A program made the translations under genes and the position numbers. Source: Microbacterium sp. (GTDB lineage: Bacteria > Actinomycetota > Actinomycetes > Actinomycetales > Microbacteriaceae). Taken from it: a stretch of 64,000 nucleotides of DNA. The notes under the pieces were generated by a model. It had not been told where the DNA came from. It searched no databases and saw only the letters and a list, made by a program, of their open reading frames with translations. Within the stretch, counting starts at the first letter, position 1, and the number at the start of each line of letters is the position of its first letter. The stretch covers positions 62,001 to 126,000 of the forward strand of contig QFPM01000004.1 of NCBI GenBank assembly GCA_003248655.1, given 5' to 3'. Below are positions 29,079-39,800 of the stretch, piece by piece.

Positions 29079-29497
29079 TGGATCAGCGGGTGAGCCTCGT
29101 GACGCTCGGTGTCGCCGACCTCGACCGCGCGATCGCGTTCTACCGCGTGCTCGGCTGGGAGCCGCACGCGAGTTCGATCGAGGGCGACGTCGCGTTTTTC
29201 CAGGCCGGGGCGCAGGTTGTGGCGCTGTGGTCGCGGGCATCCCTCGCGAAGGACTCCGGCGTCGAGGACGGCGGGGGATGGGGTGGTGTCACACTTGCAC
29301 ACAACGTCTCCCGGACCGGCGAGGTCGACGAGATTCTGGGAGACGCCGAGGCGGCGGGGGCGCGCGTCGCGCGGTGGGGTGCTCCGACCGAGTGGGGCGG
29401 ATACTCCGGCGTGTTCGTCGACCCTGACGGGCATCCGTGGGAGGTCGCGGTCAATCCGGGCTGGCCGATCGGAGCCGACGGGTCGGTCCGTCTCTGA
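29078..29497 (+). CDS. VOC (glyoxalase/bleomycin resistance) superfamily protein
   Basis: 139 residues, start overlapping the uvrB stop (TGATG), hence co-translated with it. Two beta-alpha-beta-beta-beta modules: VSLVTLGVADLDRAIAFYRVLGWEP, and GWGGVTLAHNVSR...GYSGVFVDPDGHPWEVAVNPGW. Metal-dependent dioxygenase, isomerase or binding roles all occur in this superfamily; the substrate is unknown. Coupling to uvrB may simply reflect tight packing. Confidence 0.88.
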
Positions 29498-29518
29498 GCT
29501 GAGCGGCTGGGCTGGACC

Positions 29519-29755
29519 TCACGGGCAGTGCATGAGCGGCTTCGGGCCGGAACGGTCGAAGGTGTGCGCCGTCATGGGCCGGCCGCACAGCGGGCAGGCG
29601 TGTGCGCCGCGCTCGGGCTCGGGATCCGTGTCGTAGGGGCCGACCGATGCGGGCCCGGCGACTCGGATGAGACCGCTGTTGAGGTAGGCGTACCAGCCGC
29701 CCGCCGCACGCACGCGCTGGCGGAGGGGCGGGCGTGCGGGTTCGCGGGTGGTCAT
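29519..29755 (-). CDS. small CPxCG zinc-ribbon-like protein
   Basis: 78 residues from the ATG at 29755 (MTTREPARPPLRQRV). A short basic N-terminus, a segment GGWYAYLNSGLIRVAGPASVGPY, then ACPLCGRPMTAHTFDR with Cys54 and Cys57, and HCP at the end (Cys77), which could complete a zinc site. Function unknown. It is divergent from the OhrR-type regulator with only 38 nt between starts, and the palindrome 29756-29777 sits over its -10 region (TACGCT, 7 nt before the ATG). It is the obvious candidate target of that regulator. Confidence 0.75.
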   Translation of the reverse strand: MTTREPARPPLRQRVRAAGGWYAYLNSGLIRVAGPASVGPYDTDPEPERGAHACPLCGRPMTAHTFDRSGPKPLMHCP

Positions 29756-29777
29756 ATTCCTTAGCGTACTAAGGAAT
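29756..29777. promoter_or_regulatory. palindromic operator candidate in the ohrR-like/zinc-ribbon divergent promoter
   Basis: Perfect inverted repeat ATTCCTTAG-CGTA-CTAAGGAAT, AT-rich against a GC-rich background. It overlaps the minus-strand -10 box of the zinc-ribbon gene and lies 3 nt before the plus-strand -10 (TAGAAT, 29781-29786) of the MarR-type gene, so one bound dimer could block both. Confidence 0.7.
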
Positions 29778-29793
29778 CCGTAGAATGGATGCC

Positions 29794-30234
29794 GTGGACG
29801 CATCCGACTCCCGCGACGACCTGCTGAGGCTCGAGAACCAGCTGTGCTTCGCGCTCGTCACTGCGGCGCGGAATGTCGTGGCGATCTACCGCCCGATCCT
29901 CGAGCCGCTCGGGCTTACTCACCCCCAGTACCTCGTGATGCTCGCGCTCTGGGAGCAGGCGCCCCGCGCCCTCGGCGCTCTCGCCGACGAGCTCGCGATG
30001 GAGCCGGCGACCCTGTCGCCCCTCGTGAAGCGGCTCGAGACGCAGGGACTCGTCAGCCGAACCCGCAGCACAGCCGATGAACGCGTGCTCGAACTGGGGC
30101 TGACGGCATCCGGCCGCGCGCTGCGCGAGCGCGCGCTCGAGGTGCCCGGAAAGGTCATGGCCGCGACGGGGATGTCCGCGGCGCAGGTCGCCGCCGTGCG
30201 CGACGGCCTCGCCCCCTTCGCCGGGCGGCGCTGA
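29794..30234 (+). CDS. MarR family regulator, OhrR-like (peroxide-sensing type)
   Basis: 146 residues from the GTG at 29794, 7 nt after TAGAAT; an ATG at 29785 would lie inside that -10 box. Winged helix-turn-helix (ALGALADELAMEPATLSPLVKRLETQGLVSR, quoted across helices) with wing RSTADERVLELGLT. LENQLCFAL carries Cys18 at the place of the reactive cysteine of OhrR, and LTHPQYLVMLALWE matches the OhrR dimer region, with His in place of one of the two Cys-interacting Tyr residues. No ohr peroxidase gene is adjacent. It probably senses organic hydroperoxides and represses itself and the divergent gene. Confidence 0.82.
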   Translation: MDASDSRDDLLRLENQLCFALVTAARNVVAIYRPILEPLGLTHPQYLVMLALWEQAPRALGALADELAMEPATLSPLVKRLETQGLVSRTRSTADERVLELGLTASGRALRERALEVPGKVMAATGMSAAQVAAVRDGLAPFAGRR

Positions 30235-30240
30235 GCCCCT

Positions 30241-30326
30241 GGCATCCGCTTCCGTCGGCCCGCGGCATCCGCTCCTGCGGGCCCGCGGCATCCGCATCTG
30301 CCGGCCCGCGGCATCCGTTTCTTCGG
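30241..30326. repeat. 23-bp tandem repeat, about 3.7 units
   Basis: Units at 30241-30263, 30264-30286, 30287-30309 and a partial from 30310; consensus GGCATCCGC, then variable 5-6 nt, then GGCCCGC. It runs from 7 nt after the marR-type stop into the left arm of family A copy 3. Not a CRISPR: there are no spacers. Confidence 0.85.
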
Positions 30327-30393
30327 AGATCTGCACATCTTCGGATGCCGGGGCCGGTGGCGTCCGAAGAACTGCAGATCTCCGAAGTTGTGC
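30315..30393. repeat. 79-bp near-palindromic repeat, family A copy 3 (left end diverged)
   Basis: Contains GGAGATCTGCACATCTTCGG, a variable centre and then CGAAGAACTGCAGATCTCCG ending AAGTTGTGC. The outermost GCACAAC of the left arm is missing, replaced by tandem-repeat sequence, and the loop is one base shorter. It lies between convergent genes. Confidence 0.88.
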
Positions 30394-30433
30394 GGGCGCT
30401 CCCGACGGCTACGCGGGCGCTCCCGACGGCTAC
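30392..30433. repeat. 21-bp tandem duplication
   Basis: Two identical 21-bp units, GCGGGCGCTCCCGACGGCTA plus C, at 30392-30412 and 30413-30433, starting in the last two bases of family A copy 3. Confidence 0.85.
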
Positions 30434-30452
30434 GCGGGCCCGCACCGCAGGG

Positions 30453-30935
30453 TCACGCCGCCGCGACGGCGGCTTCGATCGCGGTGACGTCGATCTTGCG
30501 CATCGTCATCATTGCCTCGAACGCCCGCGCGGCGCCCGGGCCGCCCGCCGCCATGGCCTCGCTCAGCGCGCGCGGGGTGATCTGCCAGTTGAGGCCCCAG
30601 GCATCCTTGCACCAGCCGCACATGCTCTCCTGCCCGCCGTTGCCGACGATCGCGTCCCAGAGGCGATCGGTCTCCTCCTGGTCGTCGGTGGCGATCTGGA
30701 ACGAGAACGCTTCGGACTGCGAGAACTGTGGGCCGCCGTTGAGACCGATGCAGGGGATGCCGTAGACGGTGAACTCCACCGTGAGCACATCACCGGCTGA
30801 CCCATCCGGATAGTCGGAGGGTGCGCGGCGGACGGCGCGAACCTCGCTGTCGGGGAAGGTCTCGGCGTAGAAGCGCGCCGCCTCTTCCGCGCCGCGCTCG
30901 TACCAGAGGCAGATCGTGTTCTTGGGGATCGTCAT
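30453..30935 (-). CDS. PhnB-like VOC family protein
   Basis: 160 residues from the ATG at 30935, with GGAGGAG about 8 nt upstream on the minus strand. NTICLWYERGAEEAARFYAETFPDSEV and the C-terminal MCGWCKDAWGLNWQITPRALSEAM are typical of the family often labelled 3-demethylubiquinone-9 3-methyltransferase; it has no methyltransferase motif and belongs to the VOC fold. Substrate unknown. It converges with the MarR-type gene and is divergent from uvrA. Confidence 0.88.
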   Translation of the reverse strand: MTIPKNTICLWYERGAEEAARFYAETFPDSEVRAVRRAPSDYPDGSAGDVLTVEFTVYGIPCIGLNGGPQFSQSEAFSFQIATDDQEETDRLWDAIVGNGGQESMCGWCKDAWGLNWQITPRALSEAMAAGGPGAARAFEAMMTMRKIDVTAIEAAVAAA

Positions 30936-31041
30936 CGTCTGTTCTCCTCCGGGCATCCGCGGGTCATCCGCGAGGCCACGTTAGCCTTCGGACACGCGCG
31001 CGGGTAGGGGTCAGGTCGCCGAGAGCGTACTCCCGAGCCCG

Positions 31042-31063
31042 TGTCGGAGGCCCCACCTAGACT
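31042..31063 (+). promoter_or_regulatory. PafBC-type (RecA-NDp) DNA-damage promoter of uvrA
   Basis: TGTCGGAG (31042-31049), 8 nt, TAGACT (31058-31063). Almost the same sequence as upstream of uvrB (TGTCGGAGGCCCC, one base different, then CCTA) and the same 6-nt gap to the start codon. Confidence 0.65.
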
Positions 31064-31069
31064 TGTCGA

Positions 31070-34000
<2,931 letters not shown>

Positions 34001-34001
34001 C

Positions 34002-35924
34002 ATGGCCGATGCACTTCCGTACAAACCGCGCCCGGGCGAGATCCCGACGCAGCCCGGGGTATACCGCTTCCGCGACGCAGACGGGCGGGTGCTCTACGTC
34101 GGCAAGGCGAAGAACCTGCGCGCGCGCCTGTCGAACTACTTCGCGCCCCTGCACACACTGCACGAGCGCACGCGCCGCATGGTGCTGACCGCGGCATCCG
34201 TCGAGTGGACGGTCGTCGCGAGCGACGTCGAGTCGCTGCAGCTCGAGTACATGTGGATTCAGGAGTTCTCGCCACCGTTCAACGTGCGCTACAAGGACGA
34301 CAAGTCGTATCCGTATCTCGCGATCACCCTCGCCGACGAGGCGCCGCGGGTCATCGTGACGCGCAATCGGCGCATTCCGGGGGCGCGGTATTTCGGCCCG
34401 TACCCGAAGATCTGGGCCGTGCACGACACGATCGACCTGATGATCAAGGTGTTCCCGATCCGCACGTGCTCCGACGCGTCATACAAGAAGGCGATGGCGA
34501 CCGGCCGCCCGTGCTTCCCGGGGCAGATCGGGCGGTGCGGCGGGCCGTGCTCGATGACCGTCACGATCGAGGAGCACCGTGCGATCGTCGACGATTTCGT
34601 CGCGTTCATGGCGGGTGGCGACGCGCGGTTCACGCGCGAGTTGACGGCGAGGATGCGCGAGGCCTCCGCCGCGATGGATTACGAGTCTGCCGCGCTCTAC
34701 CGCGACCGTCTACAGGCGATCGACGCCGTGCTCAGCCGCAGCGCACTGGTCCTCGCCGACGACACGGATGCCGACCTCTTCGGCATCGCGGAAGACGAGC
34801 TATCGGCCGCCGTGCAGCACTTCGTCGTGCGCGGGGGGCGCGTACGCGGCGTCCGGGCAACGACGATCGACAAGGAGCTCGACATCTCGGGTGCCGATCT
34901 CGTCGACCAGGTGCTGCAGCGCACCTATGGGTCGGCGACGGCGGCCGAGATACCGCGCCAGGTGCTCGTTCCGACGCTTCCGGACGATGCGGCCGAGCTG
35001 CAGCAGTGGCTCGAAGAGCGGCGCGGCAAGCGCGTCACGGTGCAGGTCGCGCAGCGCGGTCGCAAGGCCGACCTCATGCGCACGGCGACCCTCAACGCGC
35101 AGCAGGCGCTCATGCTGCACAAGACCAGGCGGACATCCGACTACACGGCGCGCACGAAGGCGCTCACCGACCTGCAGCTCGCCCTCGGCATGGACGAGGC
35201 GCCGCTGCGCATCGAGTGCTACGACGTCTCGCATCTATCGGGGACGAACGTCGTGGCATCCATGGTCGTCTTCGAAGACGGATTGCCGCGGAAGGATCAG
35301 TACCGCTCCTTCGGCGTCGCCGAGACGACCGACGACACCGACTCGCTCTACCAGGTGCTCATGCGCCGGCTCGCGCACATCGACCGCGACGAGGCCGCCG
35401 CTGAGGCCGAAGCCGCCGCCGCGCGCGTCGACGCCGCGACGTCGGATGCTGAGGCGCCGGTCGTGACCGAGCGCAAGCGCCCGCGGTTCGCGTACCGGCC
35501 GCAGCTGCTCGTCGTCGACGGTGGTGCGCCGCAGGTCGCCGCCGCGGCGCGCGCGCTCGAGGATTCCGGACACCCCGAGATCGCGCTGTGCGGCATCGCG
35601 AAACGGCTCGAGGAGATCTGGCTGCCGGGCGATGACTACCCGGTCATCCTGCCGCGCACCTCCGAGGCGCTGTATTTGATCCAGCGGCTACGTGACGAGG
35701 CGCACCGGTTCGCGATCACGCATCAGCGCCGCCGGCGCGGGCGCGACATCACGACGGTGCTCGGCGAGGTCCCCGGCCTCGGCGACGCGCGCATCAAAGC
35801 GCTGCTGCGGCACTTCGGGTCGGTCGCGGCTCTTCGTAAGGCGACCGCCGACGAGATCACCCAGTTGCCGGGCATCGGGCCCACCCTCGCGGCATCCATC
35901 GAGCGGACCCTCGCGAGTCGGTGA
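34002..35924 (+). CDS. uvrC: excinuclease ABC subunit C
   Basis: 640 residues. Makes both incisions around a lesion. N-terminal GIY-YIG nuclease (PGVYRFRDADGRVLYVGKAKNLRARLSNYF, quoted across strands), a Cys-rich site (CFPGQIGRCGGPC), a UVR domain (~200-235), the RNase H-like nuclease (IECYDVSHLSGTNVVASMVVF; LLVVDGGAPQV) and C-terminal helix-hairpin-helix repeats (LPGIGPTLAASIERTL). It sits 1 nt after uvrA, so it is in the same damage-inducible transcript. Confidence 0.97.
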   Translation: MADALPYKPRPGEIPTQPGVYRFRDADGRVLYVGKAKNLRARLSNYFAPLHTLHERTRRMVLTAASVEWTVVASDVESLQLEYMWIQEFSPPFNVRYKDDKSYPYLAITLADEAPRVIVTRNRRIPGARYFGPYPKIWAVHDTIDLMIKVFPIRTCSDASYKKAMATGRPCFPGQIGRCGGPCSMTVTIEEHRAIVDDFVAFMAGGDARFTRELTARMREASAAMDYESAALYRDRLQAIDAVLSRSALVLADDTDADLFGIAEDELSAAVQHFVVRGGRVRGVRATTIDKELDISGADLVDQVLQRTYGSATAAEIPRQVLVPTLPDDAAELQQWLEERRGKRVTVQVAQRGRKADLMRTATLNAQQALMLHKTRRTSDYTARTKALTDLQLALGMDEAPLRIECYDVSHLSGTNVVASMVVFEDGLPRKDQYRSFGVAETTDDTDSLYQVLMRRLAHIDRDEAAAEAEAAAARVDAATSDAEAPVVTERKRPRFAYRPQLLVVDGGAPQVAAAARALEDSGHPEIALCGIAKRLEEIWLPGDDYPVILPRTSEALYLIQRLRDEAHRFAITHQRRRRGRDITTVLGEVPGLGDARIKALLRHFGSVAALRKATADEITQLPGIGPTLAASIERTLASR

Positions 35925-35966
35925 GTCCGTACCTCTCGCTAAGCTGATCGGCGACGGGGAGGGAAT

Positions 35967-36842
35967 GTGGCAGAGGCTCAGGCGGCCGGCGAGGTGCTGA
36001 TCGTCACCGGCATGTCCGGTGCGGGTCGCACGACGGCTGCGAACGCCCTGGAAGACCTCGACTGGTACGTCGTCGACAATCTTCCGCCGCAGATGCTCGG
36101 CCCGCTTCTCGATCTCACCGAGCTCGCGGGAGGCGCCCTGCCGAAAATCGCGGCGGTCGTCGACGTGCGCGGCCGCGATCTGTTCAGCGCGCTGCCCGAG
36201 ATCGCGAGGTCGCTGCGCGCGGGCAGGCAGTTGCGCGTGCTGTTCCTGGATGCCTCGGACGATGTCCTCGTCCGACGTTTCGAGTCGGTGCGCCGGCCGC
36301 ATCCGCTGCAGGCAGACGGGACGATCCTCGACGGCATCCATCGCGAACGCGAGCGTCTCGCGGTCATCCGCGAGAGCGCGGACGTCCTGATCGACACCAG
36401 CACGCTGAACATCCACCAGCTCGCGACGCGCGTCGTCGACACCTTCAGCGAGGTCGACGAGGCGCGCCACACGGTGACCGTCATGAGCTTCGGTTTCAAG
36501 TACGGACTGCCGACCGATGTCGACCTCGTCGCCGATATGCGCTTCCTGCCGAATCCGTACTGGATTCCCGAGCTACGGGGGCACACCGGCGAGGAGCCGG
36601 AGGTGCGCGAGTTCGTGCTCGCGCAGCCGGGCGCGCTCGAGTTCATCGACGCGTACGCGGCGGCGCTGCGCCCGGTGCTCGAAGGCTATCAGCGCGAGAA
36701 CAAGCGTCATTCCGTGCTTGCGATCGGCTGCACGGGCGGCAAACACCGCTCGGTAGTGACCGCGCACGAGGTAGCGGACCGACTGCGCGCAGTGCCCGGA
36801 GTGGCCGTGCGAGTGAAGCACCGCGACCTCGGACGCGAGTAG
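35967..36842 (+). CDS. rapZ: RapZ-family nucleotide-binding protein (YvcJ)
   Basis: 291 residues, GTG start at 35967 after GGGGAGGGAAT. Belongs to the RNase adaptor/YvcJ P-loop family; in proteobacteria RapZ guides RNase E to small RNAs, in Gram-positives the role is unclear. The P-loop reads VTGMSGAGRTT with Arg in place of the Walker A Lys, which I recall as common in actinobacterial members. VVDNLPPQML, FLDASDDVLVRRFESVRRPHPL, and the C-terminal IGCTGGKHRSV are family signatures. TAAGCT at 35940-35945 is a possible -10 box. Confidence 0.93.
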   Translation: MAEAQAAGEVLIVTGMSGAGRTTAANALEDLDWYVVDNLPPQMLGPLLDLTELAGGALPKIAAVVDVRGRDLFSALPEIARSLRAGRQLRVLFLDASDDVLVRRFESVRRPHPLQADGTILDGIHRERERLAVIRESADVLIDTSTLNIHQLATRVVDTFSEVDEARHTVTVMSFGFKYGLPTDVDLVADMRFLPNPYWIPELRGHTGEEPEVREFVLAQPGALEFIDAYAAALRPVLEGYQRENKRHSVLAIGCTGGKHRSVVTAHEVADRLRAVPGVAVRVKHRDLGRE

Positions 36843-36878
36843 GCTGGACGCTCACCCCACCCCGTCGAAGGATCATCT

Positions 36879-37865
36879 GTGTCGCCTACCGCTGACGTGA
36901 AGACCGAGCTGGCCGCCGTTCGCGACCCTCGTCCCACGGCCCGGGTGGCGGAGCTCACCGCGATCCTGCGCTTCGCGGGTGGCTTGCATTCGATCGCCGG
37001 CCGGGTCGCCGTCGAGGCCGAACTCGAATCCGACCTTCTTGCCCGCCGCGTCGCGCGCGACATCATGGAGTTGTACGGCGTCCGCCCCGAACTGCACCGG
37101 GTGCAGGCGTCTGGGGGAGCGGGCGCCCGCGCGGGCGGCTCGTTCGCGGTGCGCGTCATCGACGGCGGTGAAACCCTCGCGCGCCAGACGGGCCTGCTCG
37201 ATCAGCGTCGTCGGCCTGTGCGCGGGCTTCCGAACAAGCTCACGACGGGCGCGCGGCCCGACCTCGCCGCCGTCTGGCGAGGGGCATTCCTCGCGGCGGG
37301 GTCGCTCTCCGACCCCGGACGCTCCGCGGCGCTCGAGATCTCCTGCCCCTCCGGCGAGGCGGCGATGGCCCTCGTCGGCGCCGCACACCGACTCGGGATC
37401 GCCGCGAAGGCCCGCGAGGTGCGCGGCGTGCCGCGCGTCGTCGTGCGCGACGGCGAGGCGATCCGGCTTGCGCTCTCCGAGATGGGGGCTGCCCGGACGG
37501 CGCTCGCGTGGGACGAGCAGCGCCAGCGTCGCGAGGTGCGTGCGGGCGTGAACCGTCTCGTCAACTTCGACGACGCGAACCTCCGCCGCTCGGCGCAGGC
37601 CGCCGTCGCCGCGTGCGCGCGAGTGGAGCGCGCGCTCGAGATCCTGGGCGACGAGGTACCGGAGCACCTGCGCGAAGCGGGCGAGCTGCGCCTGGGCCAC
37701 CGCGACGCGAGCCTGGATGAGCTCGGCCACCACGCCGATCCGCCGCTGACGAAGGATGCCGTGGCCGGCCGCATCCGCCGCCTGCTGGCGATGGCCGATA
37801 AGAAGGCGACCGCCGACGGCATCCCCGGTACCGACTCCGCCGTCCCCGAGGGCTTCGAAGACTGA
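36879..37865 (+). CDS. whiA: sporulation/cell-division regulator WhiA
   Basis: 328 residues, GTG start with GAAGGA (36867-36872) at 6-nt spacing. LAGLIDADG-like N-terminal domain followed by a C-terminal HTH (RLVNFDDANLRRSAQAAVAACARVERALEILGDEVPEHLREAGELRLGHRDASLDELG, seen as several helices). In Streptomyces WhiA acts with WhiB in division control; in non-sporulating Microbacteriaceae it is an orphan DNA-binding regulator. In many actinobacteria yvcK sits between rapZ and whiA; here the gap is only 36 nt and yvcK is missing. Confidence 0.94.
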   Translation: MSPTADVKTELAAVRDPRPTARVAELTAILRFAGGLHSIAGRVAVEAELESDLLARRVARDIMELYGVRPELHRVQASGGAGARAGGSFAVRVIDGGETLARQTGLLDQRRRPVRGLPNKLTTGARPDLAAVWRGAFLAAGSLSDPGRSAALEISCPSGEAAMALVGAAHRLGIAAKAREVRGVPRVVVRDGEAIRLALSEMGAARTALAWDEQRQRREVRAGVNRLVNFDDANLRRSAQAAVAACARVERALEILGDEVPEHLREAGELRLGHRDASLDELGHHADPPLTKDAVAGRIRRLLAMADKKATADGIPGTDSAVPEGFED

Positions 37866-37892
37866 CCTCGCGTCGCGCCTTCGCGACTCCGC

Positions 37893-37956
37893 GAGACCCG
37901 GGTCTCAGGGGGGAGGTGAGCGGGGGAACAACCCCCTGGCGCGGGCGGTTCACCTC
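37893..37956. other. palindromic segment between whiA and sodA
   Basis: The 149-nt gap holds a perfect 14-bp palindrome GAGACCCGGGTCTC (37893-37906) and a hairpin with outer stem GAGGTGA (37913-37919)/TCACCTC (37950-37956) and inner GGGGG/CCCCC. These may end whiA transcription. A TAGGAT at 37959-37964 could be the sodA -10 box. Confidence 0.45.
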
Positions 37957-38014
37957 AATAGGATGAAAACAGGCCCCGTCGCCTCCGCGGCGGCGCGAAC
38001 AGGAAGAAGAGAAG

Positions 38015-38644
38015 ATGGCGAAGTACACCCTGCCCGACCTCCCCTACGACTTCGCGGCGCTCGAGCCGCACATCAGCGGCAAGATCATGGAGCTGCACCA
38101 CGACAAGCACCATCAGGCGTATGTGACGGGTGCCAACACGGCCCTCGATCAGCTCGCCGAGGCACGTGAGAGCGGCAACCTCGCAAACGTCAACAAGCTC
38201 GAGAAGGACCTCGCGTTCAACCTCGGCGGCCACGTCAACCACTCGATCTTCTGGACCAACCTCGCCCCCGCGACCGACGGCGGAGGCGGCGAGCCCGAGG
38301 GCGAGCTGAAGGCCGCGATCGACGAGTTCTTCGGCGGCTTCGACAAGTTTCAGGCGCACTTCACGGCCGCGGCGACCGGCATTCAGGGATCGGGCTGGGC
38401 GGTGCTCAGCTGGGATCCGATCGGCGCGCAGCTCATCATTCAGCAGCTGTTCGACCAGCAGTCGAACACGGCGCAGGGCACGATCCCGATCTTCCAGCTC
38501 GACATGTGGGAGCACGCCTTCTACCTCGACTACCTCAACGTCAAGGCCGACTACGTCAAGGCGGTCTGGAACATCGCGAACTGGGGTAACGTCGCCGAGC
38601 GCTTTTCGACGGCACGCGAGAAGACGGCCGGGCTCCTCGTCTAG
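38015..38644 (+). CDS. sodA: superoxide dismutase, Mn/Fe type
   Basis: 209 residues, cytoplasmic. Disproportionates superoxide. Metal ligands: HHDKHHQAYV (~28-37, the first ligand His lies here), GGHVNHSIFW (~75), and LDMWEHAFYLDY (~168-179, Asp and His). GQ-type residues (GIQGSGWAVLSWD) with Gln in the second half hint at Mn rather than Fe preference, but this is not decisive. It interrupts the usual whiA-gapA adjacency. Confidence 0.96.
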   Translation: MAKYTLPDLPYDFAALEPHISGKIMELHHDKHHQAYVTGANTALDQLAEARESGNLANVNKLEKDLAFNLGGHVNHSIFWTNLAPATDGGGGEPEGELKAAIDEFFGGFDKFQAHFTAAATGIQGSGWAVLSWDPIGAQLIIQQLFDQQSNTAQGTIPIFQLDMWEHAFYLDYLNVKADYVKAVWNIANWGNVAERFSTAREKTAGLLV

Positions 38645-38662
38645 TAGTCTCATGACCAGGTG

Positions 38663-38707
38663 AGGATGCCGGGTCTCTCCCGGCTACGGGGCGACCCGGC
38701 ATCCTCT
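38663..38707 (+). terminator. rho-independent-type terminator after sodA
   Basis: Perfect 13-bp arms AGGATGCCGGGTC (38663-38675) and GACCCGGCATCCT (38693-38705), loop of 17 nt, followed by CTCTTTCCC. It starts 18 nt after the sodA stop and separates sodA from the glycolytic operon. Confidence 0.82.
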
Positions 38708-38780
38708 TTCCCACAACACAAAACTCGCGATCCGACGCGTCGAACAGGCGCCGCCGCCGCGAAACGAACCGGGAGACAAC

Positions 38781-39791
38781 GTGTCTGTCAAGATCGGAAT
38801 CAACGGCTTCGGCCGCATCGGACGTAACTTCCTCCGCGCGGCCCTCGAGCAGGGTGCGGACCTCGACATCGTGGCGGTGAACGACCTCACCGACAACAAG
38901 ACCCTCGCTCACCTGCTCAAGTACGACTCCGTCGGCGGACGCCTCGACGCCGAGGTTTCGTACGACGCCGACTCGATCACCGTCAACGGCAAGTCGATCA
39001 AGGTCTTCGAAGAGCGCGACCCCGCGAACCTTCCCTGGGGCGAGCTGGGCGTCGACATCGTCATCGAGTCGACCGGACGCTTCACCAAGGGCGCGGATGC
39101 CGGTAAGCACCTCTCCGGCGGTGCGAAGAAGGTCATCATCTCCGCTCCCGGCACCGATGTCGACGGCACGTTCGTCGTCGGCGTCAACGACGACACGTAC
39201 GACTCGGCGACGATGAACATCATCTCGAACGCCTCGTGCACGACGAACTGCCTCGCGCCGCTGGCGAAGGTCTTCAACGACGCGTTCGGCATCGAGCGCG
39301 GCTTCATGATGACCGCCCACGCCTACACCGCCGACCAGAACCTGCAGGACGGCCCGCACAGCGACCTGCACCGCGCTCGCGCGGCCGCGCTGAACATCGT
39401 GCCCGCCTCGACCGGTGCCGCGAAGGCCATCGGCCTGGTGCTGCCCGAGCTCAACGGCAAGCTCTCCGGCTCGTCGTACCGCGTTCCGATCCCCACGGGT
39501 TCGATCGTCGACCTCACGATCATCACCCCGACGGAGGGCCTGACCGTCGACGCGATCAACGCCGCGTACGAGAAGGCCGCGTCCGAGGGCGAGCTCGTCG
39601 GCTACCTGAAGTACAACACCGACCCGATCGTCTCGACCGACATCGTGCACGACCCGCACTCGTCGATCTTCGATGCGGGCCAGACGAACGTCTCGGGCAA
39701 CCTCGTCAAGGTGTCGGCCTGGTACGACAACGAGTGGGGCTACTCGAACCGCCTCGTCGACCTCGCTGAGATCGTCGCCGAGAAGCTCTGA
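38781..39791 (+). CDS. gapA: glyceraldehyde-3-phosphate dehydrogenase, type I
   Basis: 336 residues, GTG start with GGGAGA upstream. Converts glyceraldehyde-3-phosphate to 1,3-bisphosphoglycerate with NAD. Rossmann start VKIGINGFGRIGRNFLRAAL, catalytic Cys in NASCTTNCLAP (~residue 153), His in MMTAHAYTADQ (~180). WYDNEWGYSNR closes the family signature. First gene of gapA-pgk-tpiA. Confidence 0.97.
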   Translation: MSVKIGINGFGRIGRNFLRAALEQGADLDIVAVNDLTDNKTLAHLLKYDSVGGRLDAEVSYDADSITVNGKSIKVFEERDPANLPWGELGVDIVIESTGRFTKGADAGKHLSGGAKKVIISAPGTDVDGTFVVGVNDDTYDSATMNIISNASCTTNCLAPLAKVFNDAFGIERGFMMTAHAYTADQNLQDGPHSDLHRARAAALNIVPASTGAAKAIGLVLPELNGKLSGSSYRVPIPTGSIVDLTIITPTEGLTVDAINAAYEKAASEGELVGYLKYNTDPIVSTDIVHDPHSSIFDAGQTNVSGNLVKVSAWYDNEWGYSNRLVDLAEIVAEKL

Positions 39792-39800
39792 GAACTCACC

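Noticed and set aside
30241..30326. CRISPR-like repeat array after the OhrR-like gene
   Set aside because: Units follow one another without spacers, are only 23 bp, degenerate, and no cas gene is present.
36009..36032. Walker A Lys replaced by Arg in RapZ (GMSGAGRTT) as a sign of inactivation
   Set aside because: I recall the same change in other actinobacterial members, and the rest of the protein is intact.
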